NCBI GenBank assembly: GCA_037349105.1
Contig: JAYJMM010000081.1
Location: 1,488,001-1,552,000, forward strand
From: Limnomonas spitsbergensis
Lineage: Eukaryota > Chlorophyta > Chlorophyceae > Chlamydomonadales
DNA length: 64,000 nucleotides
Direction: 5' to 3'
Both the position numbers and the translations under genes were made by a program. This document shows, piece by piece, positions 43,808 to 54,109 of this stretch (position 1 is the stretch's first letter; every line of letters begins with the position of its first letter). The notes under the pieces were generated by a model, which worked only from the letters and a program-made list of their open reading frames with translations, ran no database searches and had not been told where the DNA came from.

Positions 43808-43934
43808 CGCTCCCTATGCCCGTCCGGAATTCTGGTGTCGGCCCGTTGGGTCCGTGCAGATTGTGGACATGCACCTGCATGTTAGCTGCATGATCCCCAC
43901 ACACCTGCGAGCATTGAGAGCTGCTCGTATGAGG
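43808..43934 (+). CDS. Candidate exon of an unidentified gene
   Basis: After acceptor gcaccacgacag the frame reads APYARPEFWCRPVGSVQIVD, MHLHVSCMIPTHLRALRAAR and MR, then donor AGG|gtacaa. The sequence is protein-like, and the acceptor region is repeated five times upstream in the same way as at NAD synthetase exons. Downstream ttcagctac and ttgaggctac repeats resemble donor copies. I do not recognise the family. Confidence 0.42.
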
Positions 43935-43999
43935 GTACAATTCAGCTACAATTCAGCTATGACACAGCTACATTGAGGCTACACTGAGGCTACGATTCA

Positions 44000-45185
44000 G
44001 CTACATCACAAACTTATAGGGGAGCCTGGTGCAGCCAGCCGTGCTACTTGTAAAGGAATGCAAGCAACAGGGCCCCATGCGCACCCCTTTTGTTCTTTTG
44101 TTTTGAGTTTTGCGCCGTACACTTAAAACATTTAGGGTTTAGGGATAGGGTTTTGTGTTTTGCGCCGTTCGCTTTGTAAATTCCAGGCAAAGAGCACCCA
44201 GAAATCCACACAGGTCCTCACTCGCTGCTCCCATTCCAAAAAACAGTGCACGTCAGTTTGTTACGTCACACCACATCTGTGGCTCTAACGCTTTTCACGC
44301 AGCGCAACACCCGTTGCCCATCCCATGCCATGCGTCAGTCGCCTATCCCATGCCATGTGACATCAGTTGCCCATCCCATCCCATGCGACAGTTGCATTGC
44401 TCATGCATTCAACTCGTAGCGTGACACCCTCCAAACAGAACTTGCGTTCAAACATTTGAACACACATACACTCCATTTTAAACCTTTGAACACACACCTT
44501 CCACTTCGCACATTTGAACTGATACATGTGCATTTCAACTTTTGAACGCACCTGACATTCAAAAATTTGAGCACACACATGCACAGTCACACACGTGAAA
44601 TATTCCAACATTTAAACCCTCAACTGACATTCGAATTTTTGAATACACACCTGGCACTTGGCTGCAAAGTTGGGAGAGTAGATATGATACAATGGCAGAT
44701 GGGTCCAGAGGTCCGCTGCAGTGAGGCCCTCCAACAGGCAGATATTACATGTCACCTGAACAAGGCATGAAATGAAACAGTATGTAGCTAAATTAATAAA
44801 CGAGTTTAGGGTTCAGGTTTAGGGCTTCTTAATTTTGCACCTAAACAGGACAAATGACCAAACTCGATCTAGTTTAGGGTTCAGGTTTAGGGCTTCTTAA
44901 TTTTGCACCCACACAAGCAAGAACGGCATACCAAAACGTAGTCGAGGGTTTAGGGTTTAGGTTTCAGGGTTCAACATTTTGCACATGAACAAGCTTCATC
45001 AAGTGGTGTCCTTGATGGCTTGACATCTATATATGCACACCTATCAAACACGAGTGCCCAAACTAATATATACATACCAAATGTACAATGAATGCGGACC
45101 TGATGGAAGGCCATTGACTGAACCTGGCCGACCATGTTCAAGGAGGTTCATGAAGCAGGCAGACATTTAAAGATAGCTATGCACT
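44000..45185 (+). other. Intergenic sequence with minor repeats
   Basis: Short repeats include catcccatgccatgcg (44318-44395), acatttgaacacacac (44450-44600) and three copies of gtttagggttcaggtttagg with gcttcttaattttgcac (44800-44985). No gene recognised. Confidence 0.5.
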
Positions 45186-45192
45186 TATGTCG

Positions 45193-45510
45193 ATAAGGGT
45201 GGGGGGTACCGAAGACTGGCCAGGCATTGGGAGGCGGGCTTCAATAGGGGGTACCGAAGACTGGCCAGGCATTGGGAGGCGGGCTTCAATAGGGGGTACC
45301 GAAGACTGGCCAGGCATTGGGAGGCGGGCTTCAATAGGGGGTTACGAAGACTGGCCAGGCATTGGGAGGCGGGCTTCAATAGGGGGTTACGAAGACTGGC
45401 CAGGCATTGGGAGGCGGGCTTCAATAGGGGGTTACGAAGACTGGCCAGGCATTGGGAGGCGGGCTTCAATAGGGGGTTACGAAGACTGGCCAGGCATTGG
45501 GGGGCGGGGC
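45193..45510 (+). repeat. 45-bp tandem repeat, seven copies
   Basis: The unit is gggggttacgaagactggcc, aggcattgggaggcgggctt and caata. The first units have gggggtaccgaagactgg. All frames are open because 45 is a multiple of 3. Confidence 0.95.
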
Positions 45511-45523
45511 TTCATTACCGGTA

Positions 45524-45572
45524 GATGGCAACATGGCAACATGGCAACATGGCAACATGGCAACATGGCAAA
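45524..45572 (+). repeat. 8-bp repeat (atggcaac)
   Basis: Six copies of atggcaac follow directly on the 45-bp array. Confidence 0.9.
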
Positions 45573-45839
45573 ACATCGGTACGTCCATAAAACCAGATGT
45601 ACAATGAATGTGAACCTGATCAAAGTCAAAGTCGCTGAAGGGTTAAATTGACAGCTTTGATGACAGTTTTTAAAACGAGATTTGGAAATCAAGTAATTAT
45701 GAAGTCATCACGTCTGATCAAACATAATGATTTTACAGAAAGTGTGAAAATATCAAATACTGGACGGATGCAGAGCGAATAAGACACCACTGGGGGAAAG
45801 GGGGGGAGGAGTGAAGCAGGCAGGGGTCCCTGGTACAGT

Positions 45840-46125
45840 CGACCATGTGGTTCCACGCGGAAATACGGCAGGGTCAGACCATACGGCATGATCAAACCGT
45901 ACGGATGCATTTCGAACAAATATACAACCTCCGTAGCTCTGCATGCCGCAATTCAGGCAGTGATGTAGCTGACTTGTGGCCGAATTTTGATGTAGCTGAA
46001 TTGTACCTGAATGTTGATGGAGCTGGATTTCAGCGGAATTGTGATGTAGTTTAATTGTAGCCGAAGTTTGATGTAGCTGAATTGTAGCGGAATTATGGTG
46101 TAGCAGAAATGTACCCGGAAAACAG
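45840..46125 (+). repeat. TACGG-rich fragment and gatgtagctgaattgtag repeats
   Basis: 45850-45912 (cacgcggaaatacggcaggg, accatacggcatgatcaaac) resembles the MITE-like element at 50026. It is followed by about seven units of tgatgtagctgaattgtagc. Confidence 0.55.
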
Positions 46126-46214
46126 TGCAGGTATGACGGTGTCATGTTGACATATACTAGACACCATCATACCTGTATTGTTATTTTGTGCCACACTTAT
46201 CTCGAGGGTGCAGC

Positions 46215-47320
46215 TTCCTTCCGCCCCATTGTCTGGTGGCCTGATCAGAGCCCACCACCCCACCGCCCCATTGTCTGGTGGCCTGATTTGAGCCCACCGC
46301 CCCATCGCCCCATTGTCTGGTGGCCTGATTTGAGCCCACCGCCCCATCGCCCCATTGTCTGGTGGCCTGATTTGAGCCCACCGCCCCACCGCCCCTTTGT
46401 CTGGTGGCCTGATTTGAGCCCACCGCCCCACCGCCCCTTTGTCTGGTGGCCTGATTTGAGCCCACCACCCCACCGCCCCATTGTCTGGTGGCCTGATCTG
46501 AGCCCACCGCCCCACCGCCCTATTGTCTGATGGCCTGATCTGAGCCCACCGCCCCACCGCCCCATTGTCTGGTGGCCTGATCTGAGCCCACCGCCCCACC
46601 GCCCCATTGTCTGGTGGCCTGATCTGAGCCCACCGCCCCACTGCCCCATTGTCTGGTGGCCTGATTTGAGCCCACCGCCCCACCGCCCCATTGTCTGTTG
46701 GCCTGATCTGAACACACCGCCCCACCGCCCCATTGTCTGGTGGCCTGATTTGAGCCCACCGCCCCACCGCCCCATTGTCTGGTGGCCTGATCTGAACACA
46801 CCTGCCCACCGCCCCATTGACTGGTGGCCTGATCTGATCCCACCTCCTCACCGCCCCATTGTCTGGTGGCCTGATCTGAGCCCACCGCCCCACCGCCCCA
46901 CCGCCCCATTGTCTGGTGGCCTGATCTGAGCCCACCGCCCCACTGCCCCATTGTCTGGTGGCCTGATCTGAGCCCACCGCCCCACCGCCCCATTGTCTGG
47001 TGGCCTGATCAGAGCCCACCGCCCCACCGCCCCATTGTCTGGTGGCCTGATCAGAGCCCACCGCCCCACCGCCCCATTGTCTGGTGGCCTGATCTGAGCC
47101 CACCGCCCCAACGCCCCATTGTCTGGTGGCCTGATCTGAGCCCACCGCCTCAACAACCCTCTGACTGGCGGCCTGATCTGAACACACCTGCCCACTGCCC
47201 CTTAGACTGGCGGCCTGAGCTGAGCCCACCTGCCCACTGCCCCTTAGACTGAGGGCCTGATCTGAGCCCACCTGCCCACTGCCCCTTAGACTGGGGGCCT
47301 GATCTGAACGCACCTGCCCA
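46215..47320 (-). repeat. 42-bp array on the donor side of the candidate exon at 47322
   Basis: About 26 copies; on minus the unit is gatcaggccaccagacaatg, gggcggtggggcggtgggct and ca. Units nearest the exon read ggggcagtgggcaggtgggc and match the exon end plus donor (caagaaggcg|gtgggcagg). The series grades away from the exon toward 46215. Open frames on both strands are artefacts. Confidence 0.9.
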
Positions 47321-47321
47321 C

Positions 47322-47382
47322 CGCCTTCTTGACTGGCCACCCTGGCCAGCGCGCACTTGAGGTCGAGGGCGTTGTATGTTAT
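47322..47382 (-). CDS. Candidate exon of an unidentified minus-strand gene
   Basis: Acceptor tcctgcctccag, then a frame reading ITYNALDLKCALARVASQEG and donor GGCG|gtgggc. It is flanked on both sides by arrays of its own junctions: donor copies at 46215-47320 and acceptor copies at 47460-48500. The choice of this unit as the real exon rests on its position between the arrays and its intact frame. The family is unknown. Confidence 0.35.
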
Positions 47383-48510
47383 CTGGAGGCAGGAGCATGT
47401 CCATGCATGCAAGCAAAGGCATGAGAGATAAAATATCAGGGCCGATGATAAAAAATAAAAAAATGATTGACTGGCCACCCTGGCCAGCGCTTTCTGGTGG
47501 TTGAGGGCGTTGTATATTATCTGGAGGCAGGAGCATGTCCAAGGACATGGTTGCAGGCAAGAGAGAGAGATTTCTTCAAAGTTGCCCATGACGAAGTTTG
47601 ATATAAAACAATTGGCCAGCCACCTGGCAGTGCCGGCCAGGGTGGCTGGTCAATTGATTTGTTGTGCCGGCCTGGCACCCTCCTGAGATGGAGGGTGTTG
47701 TGTTATCTGGAGGCAGGAGGATGTCCAAGGAAACAGTTGCAGGCAAGAGAGAGAGGGATTGTAACGTGTCCATGACGAAGTATAATATATAATAATTGAC
47801 CAGCCACCCTGGTTGCAGTCAAGAGAGAGACATCCTCTCGGGTCCTGATGGTGGCAGGCAAAAGAGAGAAGTTTTCAAGGGTCCATGATGAATGTTTGAT
47901 ACAACACAATTGACCAGCCACCCTGCTGGCCAGCATGCTCCTGATTATGAGGTGCATGGCATTGTATGTTGTTGTTACAAAGATGAAGCAACCACCCGTA
48001 GCCTTTTTCGAAAGGGCCGAGCAGAGAAAACCGCATGTCATCTGGAGGCAGACGCATGTCCAAGCACACGGAGACATGCAAGAGAGAGAAATTTCGAAGG
48101 GCCGATGATTATGGACACAAAAAAATTGGCCCGCCGCCCGGGCCAGCATGCTCCTGGGATCCAGGGCGTTTGTATTTTATCAGGCAGAAGCATGCCCATG
48201 CATGCATGCAGGCACATGCGTACGAGCGATATCATCAAGTCGACGATTGTGGACAAAAACAATTGACTTGCCAGCCTAGCCAGGGGCCTAATTTAGGGTT
48301 AAGGGTTTAGGGTTTAGGGCACTCCTGAGATCCATGGCGTTGGTACGCTATCAGGGAGCAGAAGCATGTCCATGCATGAACTTATGCATGAGAGAGACAA
48401 TTCCAGGGTCAATGATAAAAATAGTAAACAAAACTGATGGACTGGCCACACTGGCCAGATCCCCCCAGGGTCCCCAGGCGCTGTACGTGTTCTGGAAGCA
48501 GATGGTAATG
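47383..48510 (-). repeat. Copies of the acceptor and exon at 47322
   Basis: Minus-strand units with catgctcctgcctccag followed by ataatatacaacgccctcaa and gctggccagggtggccagtc recur near 47520, 47705, 47810, 47935, 48175, 48350 and 48495. Divergence increases with distance. The second copy (47467-47522) is closest to the candidate exon. Interspersed ctctctctcttgcctgcaac tracts supply pyrimidine-rich sequence. Confidence 0.82.
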
Positions 48511-48616
48511 GTTACGACGCGGACGCGGCCCAGGCCCACGCCGCGCTTTTTCGTCAACCTTCACGAGTTCATGCTCCTGCGGGGCGTAGTTTTCTTTCTT
48601 TCTTCCTGGAAGCAGA
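48492..48616 (+). mobile_element. Copy 4 of the ~100-bp element with perfect 11-bp target duplication
   Basis: ctggaagcaga occurs at 48492-48502 and 48606-48616. The 103-bp body has ggtaatggttacgacgcgga, tttttcgtcaaccttcacga, the hairpin part GCTCCTGCGGGGCGTAG and a ttttctttctttcttc tail. It has inserted in one of the acceptor copies of the minus-strand array. Confidence 0.85.
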
Positions 48617-48859
48617 AGCTATGCAGGCCCATGCTTGTCCATGCATGCAGGCTCAAGCACGAGAGAGAAAATGTGGTACCGGTATGCAGGGTCAAGGATG
48701 AGGGATTCATTCATCACAAATGACCGATGAGTTATAATGTTAAGGATAAATTCATCATAAAGTCCTGCAAGGTTTAATGGTTTTATAAAATGAATGATTT
48801 GTTAATCACAAAGTACCGGTATGCAGGGTGCAGGATGAGAGGGTAAAAGTGTAGGGTCC

Positions 48860-49150
48860 TGACCTCACCCCCCCTGAATGCTCATCATGGACTACTCATT
48901 AGGGATCCCAACCCTTACCCCTAAACGCTAGACCCTAAATCCTTACCCCACCTGACTGTTCATCATCACCCACTCATTACGGATCTCAACCCTAACCCCT
49001 AACCCCTAGACCCTAAACCCTAAACACCCCTGACTGCTCACTATCGACCACTCGTTACGGATCTCAACCCCAACCCCTAAACCCCAGACCCTAAACCCTA
49101 AATTCTTAACCCTAACCCCCCCCTGACTGCTCATTATCGACCACTCAATA
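48860..49150 (+). repeat. ~80-bp repeats with CCCTAAA motifs
   Basis: Four units share cctgactgctcattatcgac, cactcattacggatctcaac and a run of cccctaaaccctagaccct. The last leads into the candidate exon at about 49112. Confidence 0.82.
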
Positions 49151-49192
49151 CGGTCCAACTACTTTGCCAACCCCGGGGCCCTGTTCACGGCA
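49112..49192 (+). CDS. Low-confidence candidate exon
   Basis: A + frame reads LLIIDHSIRSNYFANPGALF and TA up to a possible donor GGCAG|gtcaat at 49192. The peptide looks protein-like and its 5' part is repeated upstream as at other junctions. No AG acceptor sits at the expected place, so the start is uncertain. The family is not recognised. Confidence 0.25.
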
Positions 49193-49384
49193 GGTCAATC
49201 ACGGACCTTCAAATTATAATCGCCCAACTGCCCAACTGCTCAACTGCCTTCGGCTGCAGCCTGCCTTCGGCCGCCCCCACCCCCTGTTTTTCTTTCGCCC
49301 AGTGCCGAGTCGCTCCTGGCGGGGCGATCGGCCATATCTTGTTTTTACCATTCTGGTCGGCGACCGATCGGCTGGAACGACATG

Positions 49385-49720
49385 TGCACACACCTCCATG
49401 CATGTAACCAGGACCGTGCCCATGCTTGACCGCATGCTCCTGATATGCAAGCTAGATTGGTATATCCTTGACTGACTTGTGCGTCCCCCGCTGACACACC
49501 TGCATGCATGTAACCAGGACCTTGCCCATGCTTGACCGCATGCACTTGTTAAGATATGCATGCTTGATTGGTATATCCTCGACTGACTTGTGCGTCCCCC
49601 GCTGACACACCTGCATGCATGTAACCAGGACCTTGCCCATGCTTGACCGCATGCACCTTTTGAGACATGCATGCTTGATTGGTTTATCCTTAAATGCTGT
49701 GCCCCTAGCTGCCTGCCCTC
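49385..49720 (+). repeat. ~106-111 bp tandem repeat, three to four copies
   Basis: The unit has tgcatgcatgtaaccaggac, cttgcccatgcttgaccgca and gattggtatatcctcgactg. A fourth, diverged unit extends to about 49790. A second repeat set (cacaagacctgcacc, ccttgcctcaagct) covers 49900-50370. Confidence 0.88.
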
Positions 49721-50025
49721 ACATGAACCTGTCAAGATACGTATGCTTGGTATACCCTTAACTTGTGCGCCCCCCGCTGCCTGTCCTCGCATTCCCCATA
49801 GGGCCTGCACTCGTCACCTCAAGCAGATGTGGCATGCCGGACTGCTGCTAGAGCAATTGGAAATACATGTTTATTCTCTTTAGCCGAGTGTCATATGGTC
49901 TCCGCCCTCACATGTCACAAGACCTGCACCCCTTGCCTCAAGCTCGCTGCCATGACATACATGACTGCTAACAATTGAAGGCATGCATATTTACTTGAAC
50001 TGAGCAGCCCCTCTTCTACGGGCCT

Positions 50026-50220
50026 CAGGGTAACCCGAAACGGAATACGGCACGGTCAAACGGTACGGTACGGGTACGGTACGGTACGGACATAATGGGA
50101 TGGGCTAGTAAGAAAATGGACCAAACGGTAGTTCCAAACGGAACGGCACGGTACGGTCAAACGGTACGGTACGGGATACGGTACGGGATTTTGCCAATAC
50201 GGCCGTACTGGGTAACCCTG
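50026..50220. mobile_element. MITE-like element with CAGGGTAACCC termini
   Basis: The 195-bp element starts cagggtaaccc and ends gggtaaccctg, which are inverted repeats with one mismatch in 11. The interior is rich in cggtacggtacgg, present in two blocks. CAGGG ends suggest the hAT superfamily, and a hAT fragment is present at 36.7 kb. An 8-bp target duplication is not evident. Related fragments lie at 23950 and 45850. Confidence 0.55.
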
Positions 50221-50639
50221 CGAGTGAGCAGCCCCTATTCTCTGGGCCTCACACTCCACACAAGACCTGCACCATTTACACTCCTTGCCTCAAGCTGCCA
50301 TGGCAGGCAAGACACGACATGCACTCCTTGCCTTAAACTTGCTTCCATGGCATACATGACTCCTAGAATGATGGACGACATGCATATTTTATTGAATTGA
50401 GCGCCCCCCTATGCTCCGGGCCTCACGCTCCACACAAGACCAGCACCACTTAAACCAAACAGCCGCGCCATGCATTTAAGCTGGCATGCTTTCACCTGCC
50501 ATGCATGGCTTCCATCTCGTGCATGCATGCTCATGCGCAAATTCGTGTGCATGCACGCCCATGCGCAATCGAGCGTGCACACATGGGCCTGCATGCATGC
50601 TCATGCACACAGGCGTGTCCTCAACCTGGTAAAGATAAG

Positions 50640-50725
50640 TAAGAAAGCTACGCCCCTTGGGGGGCGTGAGAGTTAAGAATGAAGCAGCACAGCCTGGGCC
50701 AAAGCCACATCCGCGCCGTTACCGA
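50640..50725 (-). mobile_element. Copy 6 of the ~100-bp element, inverted
   Basis: Minus strand: cggtaacggcgcggatgtgg, ctttggcccaggctgtgctg, the hairpin CACGCCCCCCAAGGGGCGTAG and a ctttcttactta tail. cctggt occurs on both sides, but a full target duplication is not clear. Confidence 0.75.
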
Positions 50726-50929
50726 GTTATCCTGGTCTTTATCTCATTCCCAGCCACCTTGCTTCCCGCTCTCACCACTGAAAACGCACGCATGCTTGAA
50801 TTAATGCACCGTTTGCGATCTTCCATGTACAAGTTCTTGTCCTCATTCTGGTATAAATCTCAACCCCAGTCCCTTTCCGCCGCCCCTACTGCAAGCACAC
50901 GCACGCATGCATGCATGCAGTATACATGA

Positions 50930-51150
50930 CCCACCATTGGGGTCCGCCTTCTTTTGCGTGGACTTAGCAAAGTATGAAGCTGGTGGCCTGAACCTAGAAA
51001 CCTGAGACGCAAACACAGAAAAACAGTCCGGGTGCGCTTTCGGTTTCAACTCCTGTACACCCATGCAAGCATGCGGTACTTGACACACCGCTTTGGGTCC
51101 GCCCTTGGTTACCACTACTGCACACACACAAGCATCCATGCAGTGATGAA
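50930..51150 (-). repeat. Two decayed copies of the donor of the exon at 51156
   Basis: On minus, agggcggacccaaagcggtg (about 51100) and aggcggaccccaatggtggg (about 50940) resemble the exon end plus donor agggcggagctaacatggtg at 51153-51172. Tails share gcatgcatgcatg or gcatggatgcttgtgtgtg. Confidence 0.72.
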
Positions 51151-51155
51151 CCCAC

Positions 51156-51592
51156 CATGTTAGCTCCGCCCTCGGTCGCTGCGATTCTCATCACGGGGTC
51201 CTCGATCGCTGCCGGATGCCACAACACCAAAAAGGCCGTTGTGCCAGCCAGCGCTCGCATTGCCTTCACTAAGCCGGGCGCATCATCAGAGACAGACGGC
51301 GCAAGGATCACCGTTGTGGTTGTGCGCTGATGCTGTTGCTGCGATCGGATCGGTCCGTCGGCACCGGACTGATGTGGTGCAAACGTGGATGTCGACATAG
51401 CGTGAGCAGCAGCTTCTAGCGAGGAGGTGGAAAGGTCCGAAAACGTCAAGGTTTGAAATTGCTTGCGCATGGTGGCCTCGTCGTGAGGCTCGAACGTGGT
51501 GGACATCTCCATGCCGAGGACGAGCAAGTGGTGCGTGTATCCATCTGCCCCAACTTCAGCAGGCATGACAGATTCCAAGATGATCATGATAG
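51156..51592 (-). CDS. Candidate exon of an unidentified gene, 145 codons
   Basis: Between acceptor cacaacaattgcag and donor AACATG|gtgggt the minus frame is open and protein-like. It includes AIMIILESVMPAEVGADGYT, HHLLVLGMEMSTTFEPHDEA, a Gln/Thr-rich stretch QQQHQRTTTT, and near the end FLVLWHPAAIEDPVMRIAAT. It is the longest non-repetitive open exon outside the retroelement. Copies of the donor follow downstream. I do not recognise the family. Confidence 0.5.
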
Positions 51593-51779
51593 CTGCAATT
51601 GTTGTGAGGCTGGAGTTCAAGAAAACGGCATGTTACTCATACATGGTCGGTGGTTGCAAAACTAGCCGTGAATTTCACTGTCTTTCGGTCAGCAGCTGGG
51701 AGGTAGCTGCCTTCAGGCCCCCGGCGTTACAAAACTTCCACCATGAAACATTTGATGTTACATCGAAAAGACCCACTTA

Positions 51780-52650
51780 ACTGCCCTGGAACGAGGCCAC
51801 CCTGGAGGCTGCTGCCCATGACAAGGTCCATATGCTGCGCTCCTACCTGCCCATGGCAGGTGACCGCAGGTCATGTGCCACTACATACCGTAAAACCAGA
51901 TAGGGGCCGCGCACCCGTCCGCACACCCCAAAAGCAATGAATAAGTGGGCTCCTTTTACGCAAGGCCCGTGTGAAGGACGGTTGCAAGAAATGTGAGTAC
52001 TTGTTCATGTGCCAATCGAAAGATGAGTGATCTGTCCTGGCCCTCCAAGGGTCAGTTTCACCTCGCCACCTAGGGGCTTTCCACTTTCCCCCATGCAGGA
52101 TCCTTACGGTTCGGAGGGTAAGGGATAAAGGTTGCATGAGGAGTGTGGCAAGTCCCAGCTCTCACAGGGGTCGGTTTCACAACGGGGCTAAAGAGTTGGG
52201 AGGAAAGATGGAAAGAAACACAGAAGGGGGCAGGACAAAAGAAAGGAGGAAAAAAAAGGGGGAAATTAAGTGAAGGGACAGAACACAATGCTGAAAAAAC
52301 AAAATACAAAGGAAGTTCCCACCTCTGAAAATGTCTACGCCTCAACGACATCTACCCGTCGTCCACAAAGGCCAGGGCATCCCACCCAAGCCTGCCTGCC
52401 TGTACGTGTGCCGATCAGAAGGTGCAAGTGACATATCTGGGAAAGGGATATGAGACTAGGGAGGGTGATGTCAGGAAGGACATAACAAAGGTTAGAACTG
52501 TTGACTACTTGATCAGACTGGGCAAGGATCAATGAATGAAAGTAAGGCGCTCCATCCGCCTTCTGACTTCGAGGCTCTTGCCTAAGGAAGAGCCTGCCAA
52601 TCCCCTGTTCCATTCCTTGGCATTCCTCCTGCGCGAAACGCATCCAAGAA
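51780..52650 (+). other. Mostly unique sequence; a short coding-like stretch at 51790-51859
   Basis: On +, 51793-51859 reads NEATLEAAAHDKVHMLRSYL and PMA before a possible donor GGCAG|gtgacc. No clear acceptor precedes it and an in-frame TAA lies just upstream, so it is not called as an exon. The rest shows no gene. Confidence 0.3.
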
Positions 52651-52667
52651 AGTGTTCATACATACAA

Positions 52668-52775
52668 AACAGCAGCCAATAAAACAGCAGCCAATAAAAC
52701 AGCAGCCAATAAAACAGCAGCCAATAAAACAGCAGCCAATAAAACAGCAGCCAATAAAACAGCAGCCAATAAACA
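52668..52775 (+). repeat. 15-bp repeat (cagcagccaataaaa)
   Basis: Seven perfect copies in tandem. Frames on both strands stay open as artefacts. Confidence 0.95.
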
Positions 52776-52779
52776 TAAA

Positions 52780-54010
52780 TTGCTCTCCTTCTGGCTTTGA
52801 GGCTCTAAGAGTATGTGGGACAAAGTGGGAAAGGGGTAGGCGGGAGGCTACAGAGAAGCTAGCCGTGGGGTGTTGCCAACTTGCCATCTGGCATGCGAAC
52901 CGGGAAGTTGGGATCAGGATTACCCAGTACGACCTTTTGGGTCCAAATAAATCACAAACCTGTCGCACCTCTAAACCGTAAACGGGATAAAAGGGGGGCA
53001 AGGCCTTAGAGAGGCCATAACCACTCACAACTGGAGGAAAGGGCCTTAGAGAGGCCAAGCTACTCACAACTGATGCTGTCCCATACCTCACTTGTACGGT
53101 AGCAGCGAGATGTGCTGTACTGCGAAAGGTACCGATTATACTAATTGTAAGGACTGGCTCTGATGGTACGAGAGACCGTCTGCGGATAACCCTAATTGGG
53201 AGAAGCTAGAGGGAAGCTAGTGGGCTCTTGAGAGGGCTGGGAAGCCAATCGCGTGGACATCCGGGTGAGGGAGACGCGGAAGGGTTCTCTCTAGCAGGTG
53301 TCCCCTACCCTAACTTCACTCGCCCCCCCGCTCCCCACGCGTCAGCCTGAAGGGCTCAGTATGGGGAGTCGGAAAGAAAAGGGTAAAGGGGCACTGTACC
53401 GGTAACATGTACAGAAATGACATCACAAGTAAATTTTTCGATATGTCATAAAAAGAAAGACCTCACGATAGCCCTTAGGCCATTCTTCACGTAAGGGAAT
53501 GGACACCCCCTTAGACCTCTGGTAAGAACCCTACTCCAGACACTTTTCCTGAAGAGGAAGCATCTACCGAGAGGCAAACAAAAGCCTGGGAAATCTGTAT
53601 GGGTGCAATGATAGCTCGCTGTTTGCCTGACTGCACTTGAAAGGGAAACAAATAGCTGGTGGGGGCTGTTAACCTGACAGGCAGGGACAGAAACCCCTAA
53701 TGTTTGGACCACGGCCGCTGAGGTTCCGTGGCCATGTAAGCCAGCAAACACCTTGGCCATTACCTCCAAGATGTGCTGGAAAGGAACCTGGGGAACAAGG
53801 CCACTCAAGCCGCAATGGCCACGACAGCCACCGGAAGACACGGAAATACTGTTGGCAGGTTAGCCTCTTGAGGCTGAAAGGGTCTGAACTTCTGGAGGGG
53901 AAAAAACAACCTGGGGAAATTGGTAACTGGGAAAATGAAAAATGGAATCTGAACTCTTGACTCTTGTCCCCTTATCAAAAAGACGCATCAGACTGCAAGA
54001 AACATACCTC
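52780..54010 (+). other. No gene recognised; weak duplications
   Basis: gggccttagagaggccaagc with tactcacaact is duplicated around 53000-53070. ggtaactggcaggggctgga at 54192 and gctggtgggggctgttaacc at 53654 are distantly related. Otherwise unremarkable. Confidence 0.4.
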
Positions 54011-54011
54011 A

Positions 54012-54108
54012 GAATATCCAAGGGAATATCCAAGGGAATATCCAAGGGAATATCCAAGGGAATATCCAAGGGAATATCCAAGGGAATATCCAAGGGAATA
54101 TCCAAGGC
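54012..54108 (+). repeat. 12-bp repeat (aatatccaaggg)
   Basis: Eight tandem copies. The 12-bp period keeps frames open on both strands. Confidence 0.95.
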
Positions 54109-54109
54109 G

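Noticed and set aside
46093..47589. Minus 498-residue open frame with GAVGRWAQIRPPDN repeats
   Set aside because: 42-bp repeat read through; only a short part near 47322-47382 looks like an exon.
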